A stretch of DNA of 64,000 nucleotides from Pseudomonas frederiksbergensis (GTDB lineage: Bacteria; Pseudomonadota; Gammaproteobacteria; Pseudomonadales; Pseudomonadaceae), in assembly GCF_003732665.1 (NCBI RefSeq), contig NZ_MOBP01000004.1:62001-126000 (forward strand), written 5' to 3'. Below are positions 56,810-64,000 of this stretch, one piece after another. Each line of letters begins with the position of its first letter. Positions within the stretch are counted from its first letter, which is position 1. Under the pieces are notes generated by a model. The model did not search any database, was not told where the DNA came from, and was given only the letters and a program-made list of their open reading frames with translations. The translations under genes and the position numbers were made by a program.

Positions 56810-56812
56810 ACT

Positions 56813-56997
56813 GGAATCAGGCTCCCCGGATGAACCGCTGCTGACTTAGCCCTTGAACCCGAAAGTTCAAGGTGGAAGAAGCAGTAGGCTTTAAGGCTTT
56901 CCGTCTAGCGGACATGCACACCAGCCCAACGTGCAACTTCCAGGGTAGTGCGAATCGGCTCAGGGACATCGTCAACTGGCAAGCACCCCAGGGAGTG
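56813..56997 (-). ncRNA. ssrS: 6S RNA
   Basis: About 185 nt between zapA and fau on the minus strand. Several blocks match E. coli 6S RNA from memory: CCCTGAGCCGAT, GCCTTAAAGCC, CACCTTGAAC-loop-GGGTTCAAGG and the closing pair CTCCCTGGGGTG / CATCCGGGGAG. It binds sigma-70 RNA polymerase in stationary phase. A TATACT box at 57003-57008 (minus) sits about seven bases before the assumed 5' end. Ends are estimates by alignment and may shift by a few bases. Confidence 0.93.
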
Positions 56998-57002
56998 ACG
57001 CG

Positions 57003-57008
57003 AGTATA
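57003..57008 (-). promoter_or_regulatory. Likely -10 box of the 6S RNA promoter
   Basis: TATACT on the minus strand, six to seven bases before the predicted 6S 5' end and inside the 30 bp after the zapA stop. A second longer transcript from zapA is also possible. The -35 would lie in the zapA coding end. Confidence 0.55.
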
Positions 57009-57027
57009 CCCCAAGCGGTTTCGCGTT

Positions 57028-57345
57028 TCAGCCCTTGGTGACGTCCGGATCAGTTGCGAGCACCAGATCGACGCGATCGAGCAGGTCGCGAACCTGCTCA
57101 CGGGTCGAACCGCTGGCCTGTACGTCCGGGCGTTCTTCCTTGTGCAGCAGGTCGTGGGTGATGTTCAGCGCGGCCATCACGGCGATGCGGTCGGCGCCGA
57201 TGACTTTGCCGCTGCTGCGGATTTCGCGCATCTTGCCGTCCAGGTAGCGGGCGGCACTCACCAGGTTGCTGCGCTCTTCCTGGGGGCAGATGATCGAATA
57301 TTCTTTGTCGAGGATCTGCACGGTAACGCTATTGCTTGAACTCAT
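57028..57345 (-). CDS. zapA: Cell division protein ZapA
   Basis: A 105-residue protein that binds and bundles FtsZ at the division site. N-terminal globular domain with SVTVQILDKEYSIICPQEERSNLVSAARYLDGKMREIRSSGKVIGADRIAVMAALNITHDLL, then a C-terminal coiled coil. Its ATG overlaps the stop of the upstream ZapB-like gene by two bases, so they are coupled. Directly followed by 6S RNA. Confidence 0.95.
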   Translation of the reverse strand: MSSSNSVTVQILDKEYSIICPQEERSNLVSAARYLDGKMREIRSSGKVIGADRIAVMAALNITHDLLHKEERPDVQASGSTREQVRDLLDRVDLVLATDPDVTKG

Positions 57346-57551
57346 GAGTCTTGCTCCAGGGCCTTGAGGCGCGAAATCATCGATTCGACCTTACGCCGGG
57401 CGATTTCGTTTTTTTCAATGAGGTGAGCGCGTTCCTCGCGCCAGGTCTTTTCCTGAGCTAATAGGAGTCCATTTTGGCTCTTTAGTTGCTCGACTCGGCT
57501 AATTAGCAGCTCGAGTCTTGCCATCAGCGCTTGCAGATCGGTGTCTTCCAT
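57342..57551 (-). CDS. ZapB-like coiled-coil protein (TIGR02449)
   Basis: A 69-residue coiled-coil protein starting MEDTDLQALMARLELLISRVEQLKSQNGLLLAQE, a leucine heptad pattern throughout. The family is the Pseudomonas counterpart of ZapB-type division helpers and pairs with zapA. The internal ATG at 57551 is used because the coiled coil starts there; a longer frame of 103 codons has no family support. Four-base overlap with zapA. Confidence 0.85.
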   Translation of the reverse strand: MEDTDLQALMARLELLISRVEQLKSQNGLLLAQEKTWREERAHLIEKNEIARRKVESMISRLKALEQDS

Positions 57552-57678
57552 TGTGTCCACTGAGATTGTCTGATGGGGTAATAGCTGGCGGACAGCCTTT
57601 AATAGTCTTGGCGGGTCTGTCGATGTAGGATACAAGGCCTTCATTCTAGACATAGCGCCGTCTGGCGCCTAGCTGCCC

Positions 57679-58239
57679 ATGCCCATTCAGAATTCCCCGT
57701 ACCAAGCCTTCGCCACGCTGCTGACTTCCAGCGGTTATAACGTCTCGCCCGCCGAACTGCACGGGCTGTTGCTCGGCCGCAGTTGCGCCGGTGCCGGCTT
57801 CGTTGCCGACAGCTGGCTGGCAGACGCCAAAGAGCTGCTCGAAGGCGAGGAGCTGCAAGACAGCGTCCGCAACGCCCTGATCGGCCTGCAAGAGATGGTC
57901 AAGGGTGAGCTGACCGGCGACGACATGACCGTCGTTCTGCTGCTGCCCACCGACGACGCCCCGCTGGCTGACCGCGCCGCTGCGCTGGGCCAATGGTGCC
58001 AGGGCTTCCTCGCCGGTTTCGGCCTGACGTACCGCGACAATGCCCTGAGCACGGAAGCGACCGAGGTGCTGCAAGACCTCGCCGCCATCGCCCAGGTGCA
58101 AGACGCGCTGGAAGAGTCTGACGACGGCGAAAGCGACTATATGGAAGTCATGGAGTACCTGCGCGTCGCGCCGCTGCTGCTGTTCACCGAAACCAAGAAG
58201 CCTGCCGAGCCGGCCGCTGCCAAACCGTCGTTGCATTAA
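57679..58239 (+). CDS. YecA/UPF0149 family protein
   Basis: A 186-residue cytoplasmic protein. The UPF0149 pattern is [24 protein letters not shown] near residue 15-35, then [49 protein letters not shown] and [16 protein letters not shown]. No SEC-C zinc tail is present. Function unknown. It starts a plus-strand group with pepP, ubiH, the DUF4442 gene and ubiI, 28 bp before pepP, and is divergent from zapB. Confidence 0.9.
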   Translation: MPIQNSPYQAFATLLTSSGYNVSPAELHGLLLGRSCAGAGFVADSWLADAKELLEGEELQDSVRNALIGLQEMVKGELTGDDMTVVLLLPTDDAPLADRAAALGQWCQGFLAGFGLTYRDNALSTEATEVLQDLAAIAQVQDALEESDDGESDYMEVMEYLRVAPLLLFTETKKPAEPAAAKPSLH

Positions 58240-58266
58240 TCGCCTGCCAGGGAAAGCCATCTGCCC

Positions 58267-59601
58267 ATGATTCATATCCCGAAATCGGAATACAGCCGTC
58301 GCCGCAAGGCCCTGATGGCGCAGATGGAACCCAACAGCATCGCGATCCTGCCCGCCGCCGCGGTGGCCATTCGCAACCGCGACGTCGAGCATGTCTATCG
58401 CCAGGACAGTGACTTCCAGTACCTCAGCGGTTTCCCCGAGCCCCAAGCCGTCATCGTCTTGATGCCCGGCCGCGAGCATGGCGAATACCTGCTGTTTTGC
58501 CGCGAGCGCAACGCCGAGCGAGAACTGTGGGATGGCCTGCGCGCTGGCCAGGAAGGCGCGATCCGCGACTTCGGTGCCGACGACGCGTTCCCCATCACCG
58601 ACATCGACGACATCCTGCCGGGCCTGATCGAAGGGCGCGACCGGGTGTATTCGGCCATGGGCAGCAACCCGGAATTCGACCGGCACCTGATGGACTGGAT
58701 CAACGTGATCCGCTCTAAAGCGCACCTCGGCGCCCAGCCGCCGAACGAATTCGTTGCCCTGGATCATCTGCTGCACGACATGCGCCTGTATAAATCGGCG
58801 GCAGAAGTGAAGGTGATGCGCGAAGCCGCCCGGATTTCCGCCCAGGCGCATATCCGTGCGATGCAGGCCAGCCGCGCCGGTTTGCATGAGTTCAGCCTCG
58901 AAGCCGAACTCGATTACGAATTCCGCAAGGGCGGGGCGAAGATGCCGGCCTATGGCTCGATCGTCGCGGCGGGGCGCAACAGTTGCATCCTGCATTACCA
59001 GCAGAACGACGCCGTGCTCAAGGACGGCGACCTGGTGCTGATCGACGCCGGTTGTGAGATCGACTGCTACGCCAGCGACATCACCCGCACCTGGCCGGTC
59101 AACGGCAAGTATTCCGCCGAGCAGAAGGCGATCTATGAGTTGGTGTTGGCTTCGCAAGAAGCGGCGTTTGCCGAAATCGCGCCGAACAAGCATTGGAATC
59201 AGGCCCACGAAGCCACGGTCCAGGTGATTACCGCCGGGTTGGTGAAGTTGGGCCTGTTGCAGGGCGACGTCGACGAGTTGATCGCCAGCGAAGCCTATAA
59301 AGCTTTTTATATGCACCGCGCCGGCCACTGGCTGGGCATGGATGTGCATGACGTCGGCGAGTACAAGGTCGGCGGCGAATGGCGCGTGCTGGAGGTCGGC
59401 ATGGCGCTGACCGTGGAACCGGGGATCTACATCGCCCCGGACAACCAGAACGTGGCGAAGAAATGGCGCGGCATTGGCGTGCGCATCGAGGACGACGTGG
59501 TAGTGACCAAGACCGGTTGTGAAATCCTGACCAAAGGCGTGCCGAAAACGGTCGCGGAAATCGAGGCCCTGATGGCGCAAGCACGGGCACACGCGGCATG
59601 A
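58267..59601 (+). CDS. pepP: Xaa-Pro aminopeptidase
   Basis: Removes N-terminal residues linked to proline. 444 residues. The N-terminal creatinase-like domain starts IPKSEYSRRRKALMAQM, and the C-terminal pita-bread domain binds two Mn ions through D260, D271 (LIDAGCEIDCYASDITRTWP), H354 (HRAGHWLGMDVHDVG), E384 (TVEPGIYI) and E408 (RIEDDVVV). All ligands are present. The stop overlaps ubiH by four bases. Confidence 0.97.
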   Translation: MIHIPKSEYSRRRKALMAQMEPNSIAILPAAAVAIRNRDVEHVYRQDSDFQYLSGFPEPQAVIVLMPGREHGEYLLFCRERNAERELWDGLRAGQEGAIRDFGADDAFPITDIDDILPGLIEGRDRVYSAMGSNPEFDRHLMDWINVIRSKAHLGAQPPNEFVALDHLLHDMRLYKSAAEVKVMREAARISAQAHIRAMQASRAGLHEFSLEAELDYEFRKGGAKMPAYGSIVAAGRNSCILHYQQNDAVLKDGDLVLIDAGCEIDCYASDITRTWPVNGKYSAEQKAIYELVLASQEAAFAEIAPNKHWNQAHEATVQVITAGLVKLGLLQGDVDELIASEAYKAFYMHRAGHWLGMDVHDVGEYKVGGEWRVLEVGMALTVEPGIYIAPDNQNVAKKWRGIGVRIEDDVVVTKTGCEILTKGVPKTVAEIEALMAQARAHAA

Positions 59602-60785
59602 GTCGAGTCAATCTGGCAATCATCGGTGGCGGCCTGGTCGGCGCCAGTCTGGCGTTGGCCTTGCAGGCCGGGGCCAAGGCCCGGGGCTGGAAGATCGTGC
59701 TCATCGAACCGTTCGCCCCCGGTGACACCTATCAACCGAGCTACGACGCCCGTTCTTCGGCGCTGTCCTACGGCGCTCGGCAGATTTATCAACGGCTGGG
59801 CGTGTGGCAGGAAATCTCCCGCCGCGCCGAGCCGATCAAGCAGATTCACGTGTCCGACCGTGGGCGTTTCTCCACGGCGCGACTGTCGGCGATGGAAGAA
59901 GGTGTTCCGGCCCTCGGTTACGTGGTGGAAAACGCCTGGCTCGGCCAATGCCTCTGGCAAGGCCTGGACAAGGAAGTGATCAGTTGGCGCTGCCCGGCGG
60001 AGGTCATCCGCATGGAACCGCTGACCGACGGCTATCGCCTGACCCTCAACGACGAAACCACTGTGGAATGCGACCTCGCGGTGCTGGCCGATGGCGGCCG
60101 TTCCGGTTTGCGTGAGCAACTGGGGATCGGCATCAAGAAGCGCCCGTACAACCAGAGCGCGCTGATCGCCAACATCACCCCGGGCGAAGCCCATAACGGC
60201 ATGGCGTTCGAGCGTTTCACCGATGAAGGCCCGATGGCGCTGTTGCCGTTGCCGGACAACCGCTGCGCTTTGGTCTGGACCCGTTTGGGCATGGACGCGC
60301 AGCGGCTGGCGGCCCTCGATGAAAAGAGCTTCCTCAGCGAATTGCAGGGCGTGTTCGGTTATCGCCTCGGCACCTTGAAACAGGTCGGCGCGCGGCATTT
60401 GTACCCGCTGACCCTGATCGAGGCCGAAGAGCAGGTGCGTCCGCATCTGGCGATTCTCGGCAACGCCGCCCACAGCCTGCACCCGATTGCCGGCCAGGGT
60501 TTCAACCTGTCCTTGCGTGATGCCCAGGCCCTGGCCGAAGCATTGCTGGCCAGCGAAACCGCCCCCGGCGATTTCGCCACCTTGCAGGCCTATCGCGAAC
60601 GCCAGCGCATGGACCAGAACCTGACCGTGGGCTTCTCGGATCAGGTCACCCGTTTGTTCGGCAGCACTCAGCCGCTGGTGTCCCTGGGCCGCAATATCGG
60701 CCTGCTGGGGCTGGACCTGATGCCGCCGGCCAAACGCTGGTTCGCCCGGCAGGCCATGGGTTTGGGTACTCGCCCGGATGTTTAA
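59598..60785 (+). CDS. ubiH: 2-octaprenyl-6-methoxyphenol hydroxylase UbiH
   Basis: FAD-dependent aromatic-ring monooxygenase of ubiquinone synthesis, 395 residues. The N-terminal FAD loop is IIGGGLVGASLALAL, the second flavin motif is DLAVLADGGRSGLREQLGIG, and the C-terminal GD-like motif is LAILGNAAHSLHPIAGQGFNLSLRDAQALAEAL. Overlaps pepP by four bases and the DUF4442 gene by eight. Related to ubiI downstream, so the pair comes from an old duplication. Confidence 0.95.
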   Translation: MSRVNLAIIGGGLVGASLALALQAGAKARGWKIVLIEPFAPGDTYQPSYDARSSALSYGARQIYQRLGVWQEISRRAEPIKQIHVSDRGRFSTARLSAMEEGVPALGYVVENAWLGQCLWQGLDKEVISWRCPAEVIRMEPLTDGYRLTLNDETTVECDLAVLADGGRSGLREQLGIGIKKRPYNQSALIANITPGEAHNGMAFERFTDEGPMALLPLPDNRCALVWTRLGMDAQRLAALDEKSFLSELQGVFGYRLGTLKQVGARHLYPLTLIEAEEQVRPHLAILGNAAHSLHPIAGQGFNLSLRDAQALAEALLASETAPGDFATLQAYRERQRMDQNLTVGFSDQVTRLFGSTQPLVSLGRNIGLLGLDLMPPAKRWFARQAMGLGTRPDV

Positions 60786-61263
60786 CTGGTTGAGCGCAAG
60801 ATTCGGCAAGGCGCGGTTGATGCGTTGGTTCATGACCTTCTACCCGCCGTACCTCGGTGCCGGGGTGCGGGTGCGGCACATCAGCGATGACTTCCGGGAC
60901 ATCAAGGTGTCCATGGGGCTGGGCTGGTACAACCGCAACTACGTCGGCACCCAGTTCGGCGGCAGCCTGTATTCGATGGTCGATCCGTTCTACATGCTGA
61001 TGCTGATGGAGAACCTCGGGCGCCAATACATCGTCTGGGACAAGGCGGCCGACATCGATTTCATCGCGCCGGGCAAAGGCCCGGTGTTCGCCCGATTCAA
61101 CATCGACCAGACCTTGCTCGACGAGATCCGCCAGCAAACGGCGAGCGGCGAAAAATACCTGCCAAAGTTGCAGGTCGATATCCACGACGGCGCCGGCAAC
61201 TTGGTGGCGCGGGTCGAAAAAACCCTTTACGTGCGGCTCAAGCCGCAAGCGAGACAGGCTTAA
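60778..61263 (+). CDS. DUF4442 hotdog-fold protein
   Basis: A 161-residue cytoplasmic protein of the DUF4442 family, a hotdog-fold thioesterase-like group: YLGAGVRVRHISDDFRDIKVSMGLGWYNRNYVGTQFGGSLYSMVDPFYMLMLMENLG. The catalytic residue is not obvious, and FGGSLYSMVDP is the conserved block. The gene overlaps ubiH and is 3 bp before ubiI, so the three are translated together. A role in acyl handling for ubiquinone is only a guess from position. Confidence 0.88.
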   Translation: MFNWLSARFGKARLMRWFMTFYPPYLGAGVRVRHISDDFRDIKVSMGLGWYNRNYVGTQFGGSLYSMVDPFYMLMLMENLGRQYIVWDKAADIDFIAPGKGPVFARFNIDQTLLDEIRQQTASGEKYLPKLQVDIHDGAGNLVARVEKTLYVRLKPQARQA

Positions 61264-61266
61264 AGC

Positions 61267-62490
61267 ATGGAAATGCGCGCAGATCTGCTGATTGTCGGGG
61301 CCGGAATGGTCGGCAGCGCCCTGGCGCTGGCGTTACAGGACAGCGGGCTGGAAGTTCTGCTGCTGGACGGCAGCCCGATGAGCGTCAAACCTTTCGACGG
61401 TGCCGCGCCTTTCGAGCCGCGAGTGAGCGCCTTGTCGGCCGCCAGCCAGCGAATTCTTGAACGCCTCGGCGTCTGGGACGGCATCGCCAATCGGCGCAGC
61501 AGCCCCTACACCGACATGCACGTCTGGGACGGCAGCGGCACCGGGCAAATCCACTTTTCGGCGGCCAGTGTGCACGCTGACGTGCTGGGGCATATCGTTG
61601 AGAACCGCGTGGTTCAGGATGCTTTGCTCGACCGCCTGCACGACTGCGACCTCGGGATGTTGGCGAATGCGCGCCTGGAGCAGATGCGCCGCTCCGGCGA
61701 TGACTGGCTGCTGACCCTGGCCGATGGCCGCACCTTGCGTGCGCCGTTGGTGATCGCGGCGGACGGCGCCAACTCGGCGGTGCGCCGCTTGACCGGTATC
61801 GCAACCCGCGAGTGGGACTATATGCACCACGCGATCGTCACCAGCGTGCGCAGCTCCAAACCACATCAAATGACCGCTTGGCAGCGTTTCACCGACAACG
61901 GTCCGCTGGCCTTTCTGCCGCTGGAGCGGGATGGTCAGCAGGATTGGTGTTCGATCGTCTGGTCGACTACGCCGAGCGAAGCCGAACGCCTGATGGCGCT
62001 GGATGACGAAGCGTTCTGCCGCGAACTGGAACGGGCCTTCGAAGGGCGTTTGGGCACGGTGCTCAGCGCCGATCCGCGTCTGTGCGTGCCGCTGCGTCAG
62101 CGCCATGCCAAGCGTTATGTGGCGGAAGGCCTGGCGTTGATCGGCGATGCGGCGCACACCATTCACCCGCTGGCCGGGCAGGGCGTCAATCTGGGCTTCC
62201 TCGATGCGGCGGTGCTGGCTGAAGTGCTGTTGCAAGCGGCGGAACGCGGCGAGCGCCTGGCGGATGTGAAAGTCCTCAGCCGCTACGAGCGCCGGCGCAT
62301 GCCGCACAACCTGGCGTTGATGGCGGCGATGGAAGGCTTTGAACGGTTGTTCCAGGCCGATCCGCTGCCGGTGCGCTGGTTGCGTAATGCCGGGTTGAAG
62401 CTCGTCGAGAAGATGCCCGAGGCCAAAGCGTTGTTTGTGCGCGAGGCGCTGGGGTTGACCGGGGATTTGCCGGCGCTGGCCAAGGCCTGA
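61267..62490 (+). CDS. ubiI: UbiI-type FAD-dependent hydroxylase
   Basis: A 407-residue flavoprotein monooxygenase for another ring hydroxylation of ubiquinone (VisC/UbiI type). FAD loop IVGAGMVGSALALALQDSG, second motif APLVIAADGANSAVRRLTGI, and C-terminal GDAAHTIHPLAGQGVNLGFLDAAVLAEVL. 3 bp after the DUF4442 gene. UbiH and UbiF are alternative family names; position and pseudomonad practice favour UbiI. A REPIN follows. Confidence 0.92.
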   Translation: MEMRADLLIVGAGMVGSALALALQDSGLEVLLLDGSPMSVKPFDGAAPFEPRVSALSAASQRILERLGVWDGIANRRSSPYTDMHVWDGSGTGQIHFSAASVHADVLGHIVENRVVQDALLDRLHDCDLGMLANARLEQMRRSGDDWLLTLADGRTLRAPLVIAADGANSAVRRLTGIATREWDYMHHAIVTSVRSSKPHQMTAWQRFTDNGPLAFLPLERDGQQDWCSIVWSTTPSEAERLMALDDEAFCRELERAFEGRLGTVLSADPRLCVPLRQRHAKRYVAEGLALIGDAAHTIHPLAGQGVNLGFLDAAVLAEVLLQAAERGERLADVKVLSRYERRRMPHNLALMAAMEGFERLFQADPLPVRWLRNAGLKLVEKMPEAKALFVREALGLTGDLPALAKA

Positions 62491-62514
62491 CATCTTCGTT
62501 GAGGCTGATGGCCT

Positions 62515-62582
62515 CTTCGCGGGCAAGCCTCGCTCCTACAAGGGCAACGCATTCCCCTGTAGGAGCGAGGCTTGCCCGCGAA
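62515..62582. repeat. REPIN (GCGAGGCTTGCCCGCGAA type), copy 4
   Basis: Inverted units at 62515-62540 and 62556-62582 with a 15-base centre. Lies 25 bp after the ubiI stop and 80 bp before the Fur box of the next gene. Confidence 0.85.
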
Positions 62583-62660
62583 GGCGTCGGCACATCCACC
62601 GCCCATTTCAAACCATGCAACATCTGGTAACTCCTCCGCGAACTGTTCGATTGAGAAGGC

Positions 62661-62681
62661 AAATGTGAGTCCTTATCATTT
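62661..62681. promoter_or_regulatory. Fur box upstream of the ferric-binding protein gene
   Basis: The minus strand reads AAATGATAAGGACTCACATTT, matching the Fur consensus in the form AAATGATAATGATTCTCATTT at 18 of 21 positions by eye. It lies 32 bp before the ATG of the iron-binding protein, so iron repression is likely. Confidence 0.75.
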
Positions 62682-62712
62682 GGCCTCATTTTCCAATCGA
62701 GAGACCACTCCC

Positions 62713-63717
62713 ATGTTGGCATCCAAGCGTCTACTGACCGCGCTGGCCCTGACCCTGATCGGCAGCACCGCCGCCCAGGCCGCCGACGAGGTGGTGGTCT
62801 ACTCCTCGCGTATCGACGAACTGATCAAACCCGTCTTCGATGCCTACACCGCGAAAACCGGTGTGCAGGTGAAGTTCATCACCGACAAGGAAGCGCCGCT
62901 GATGCAGCGCATCAAGGCCGAGGGCGAAAACGCCACCGCCGACCTGCTGCTGACCGTCGATGCCGGCAACCTCTGGCAGGCCGAGCAGATGGGCATCCTC
63001 CAGCCGTTCACCTCGAAGACCATCGACGCCAACATCCCGCTGCAATATCGCTCCTCGGCCCACGCCTGGACCGGCCTGAGTCTGCGGGCGCGGACCATCG
63101 CTTACTCCACCGACCGAGTTAAGCCGGGTGAACTGACCACGTACGAAGGCCTGGCGGACAAGAACTGGGAAGGTCGCCTGTGCCTGCGCACGGCGAAGAA
63201 GGTCTACAACCAGTCGCTGACCGCCACCATGATCGAAGTCCACGGCGCCGATAAAACCGAGCAGATCCTCAAGGGCTGGGTGAGCAACCTGTCCACCGAC
63301 GTGTTCTCCGACGACATCGCAGTGCTGGAAGCGATCAATGCAGGCCAGTGCGACGTCGGCATCGTCAACACCTACTACTACGGTCGCCTGCACAAGCAGA
63401 AGCCGGACCTGGCGGTGAAGCTGTTCTGGCCGAACCAGGGTGACCGTGGCGTGCACGTCAACCTGTCGGGCATCGGCCTGACCAAGCATGCGCCGCACCC
63501 GGAAGCGGCCAAGGCCCTGGTGGAGTGGATGACCACGCCGGAAGCACAGAAGATCTTCGCCGACGTGAACCAGGAGTTTCCGGCCAACCCGGCGGTGGCA
63601 CCTTCTGCGGAAGTGGCGAGTTGGGGCAAGTTTGTGGCTGATACCTTGCCGGTGGAAATCGCCGGCAAACGCCAAGCGGAAGCGATTCGCATGATGGATC
63701 GGGCGGGTTGGAACTGA
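62713..63717 (+). CDS. hitA: Periplasmic ferric iron-binding protein (FbpA/HitA type)
   Basis: A 334-residue exported iron-binding protein. The signal peptide is 1-23 (ending AQA) and the mature protein starts [23 protein letters not shown]. Iron is held by the two adjacent tyrosines in NTYYYGRL, and the phosphate/anion-site region is [10 protein letters not shown]. Start ATG 62713 with GAGAG upstream; a frame from 62572 lacks the signal. The Fur box and the downstream permease support the role in ferric iron uptake. Confidence 0.93.
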   Translation: MLASKRLLTALALTLIGSTAAQAADEVVVYSSRIDELIKPVFDAYTAKTGVQVKFITDKEAPLMQRIKAEGENATADLLLTVDAGNLWQAEQMGILQPFTSKTIDANIPLQYRSSAHAWTGLSLRARTIAYSTDRVKPGELTTYEGLADKNWEGRLCLRTAKKVYNQSLTATMIEVHGADKTEQILKGWVSNLSTDVFSDDIAVLEAINAGQCDVGIVNTYYYGRLHKQKPDLAVKLFWPNQGDRGVHVNLSGIGLTKHAPHPEAAKALVEWMTTPEAQKIFADVNQEFPANPAVAPSAEVASWGKFVADTLPVEIAGKRQAEAIRMMDRAGWN

Positions 63718-63728
63718 GTCACGGCTGT

Positions 63729-63880
63729 TGTGGCGAGGGAGCTTGCTCCCGCCGGGCTGCGAAGCGGCCCCAAAGCCACGCGGCGCGGTGCATCAGATAA
63801 ATCGCATCCACTGCTTTACGACTGCTGCGCAGTCGAAGCGGGAGCAAGCTCCCTCGCCACAGGCAAGCCCCCTCGCCACA
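63729..63880. repeat. REPIN (GTGGCGAGGGAGCTTGCTCCC type), copy 2, plus an extra half unit
   Basis: Inverted units at 63729-63752 and about 63839-63862 around a longer, hairpin-rich centre. They are followed at 63863-63880 by a further GCAAGCCCCCTCGCCACA half unit with the sequence of the 50158 type. The extra half suggests a remnant or recombined copy. It lies between hitA and the permease. Confidence 0.8.
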
Positions 63881-63930
63881 GAGAGACCGGCGTTAAGCTA
63901 GCGTCGCTCAACACCTTCTAGAGAACGCCC

Positions 63931-64000
63931 TTGGCCCACCCCGCCCAACGCCGCTGGTATCCCCTGGTCTTCGCCATCGCCGCGCTGGTCCTGCTGCCCC
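63931..64000 (+). CDS. Iron ABC transporter permease, N-terminal fragment
   Basis: Twenty-three codons from a TTG at 63931 that reads MAHPAQRRWYPLVFAIAALV when TTG is taken as the start, the beginning of an FbpB/HitB-type permease with a first membrane helix. The gene runs off the window. The TTG is the best candidate, with AGAGAA upstream, but the true start could differ. It follows hitA as expected for this uptake system. Confidence 0.7.
   Translation, partial: MAHPAQRRWYPLVFAIAALVLLP

Noticed and set aside
57646..59592. A 648-codon open frame opposite YecA and pepP
   Set aside because: It spans two genuine plus-strand genes with all catalytic residues. The protein has no family look, so it is a shadow.

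Overview
The window is chromosomal DNA of a fluorescent-group Pseudomonas (P. fluorescens/P. putida-like). This rests on GC-rich codon use, the gene order, and the Pseudomonas-type REP/REPIN palindromes that fill many gene ends. The backbone, rnk-cyaA-argH-algR-hemCDXY-dsbB-algQ-algP ... hemB-ppk/ppx-trxA-rho-ubiD ... fau-6S RNA-zapA-pepP-ubiH-ubiI-hitA, matches from memory the block around PA5274-PA5217 of P. aeruginosa PAO1. No phage, insertion sequence, CRISPR array or tRNA gene was seen.

Layout. 1-4.8 kb: end of rnk, class I adenylate cyclase, two small conserved genes and a glutathione S-transferase. 4.9-9.4 kb: argH, then (opposite strand) algR, hemC and hemD. The AlgR sensor kinase gene expected between argH and algR appears reduced to a C-terminal stub. 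9.4-15.9 kb: hemX, hemY, dsbB, algQ, an FKBP isomerase, the histone-like algP and a TIGR02444 gene. 15.9-19.2 kb: ABC-F ATPase, a short MscS channel and a LysE exporter. 19.4-24.1 kb: a five-gene minus-strand envelope/lipoprotein operon (two COG3014 paralogues, YcfL, LpoB-like, CsgG-like). 24.3-29.5 kb: cytochrome c/FTR1 iron permease, YaiI, ElbB, sterol-desaturase-like enzyme and DedA. 29.7-34.8 kb: hemB, ppk and ppx. 35.0-38.8 kb: a polar amino-acid ABC transporter with a divergent FadR-type regulator. 38.9-45.4 kb: trxA, rho, an O-acyltransferase, ubiD and a ferredoxin-type reductase. 45.6-50.1 kb: ChaC-like gene, glpT, a secreted TonB-C protein, quinone oxidoreductase and a FliL-like protein. 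50.3-55.1 kb: an RbbA/YhhJ/HlyD-type efflux operon. 55.2-62.5 kb: EVE protein, a tiny membrane protein, 5-formyl-THF cyclo-ligase, 6S RNA, zapA with a ZapB-like gene, then YecA-pepP-ubiH-DUF4442-ubiI. 62.7-64.0 kb: Fur-box-preceded ferric-binding protein and the start of its permease.

Themes. Haem synthesis (hemC, hemD, hemX, hemY, hemB), ubiquinone synthesis (ubiD, ubiH, ubiI), polyphosphate metabolism (ppk against ppx), global regulation (cAMP, AlgR, AlgQ/Rsd, 6S RNA, Rho) and iron uptake (FTR1, HitA/B) dominate. The parts most worth a second look are the apparent AlgZ remnant coupled to algR, the lipoprotein operon with tandem COG3014 genes, several intergenic regions with strong unexplained inverted repeats, and about fourteen REPIN-like elements.
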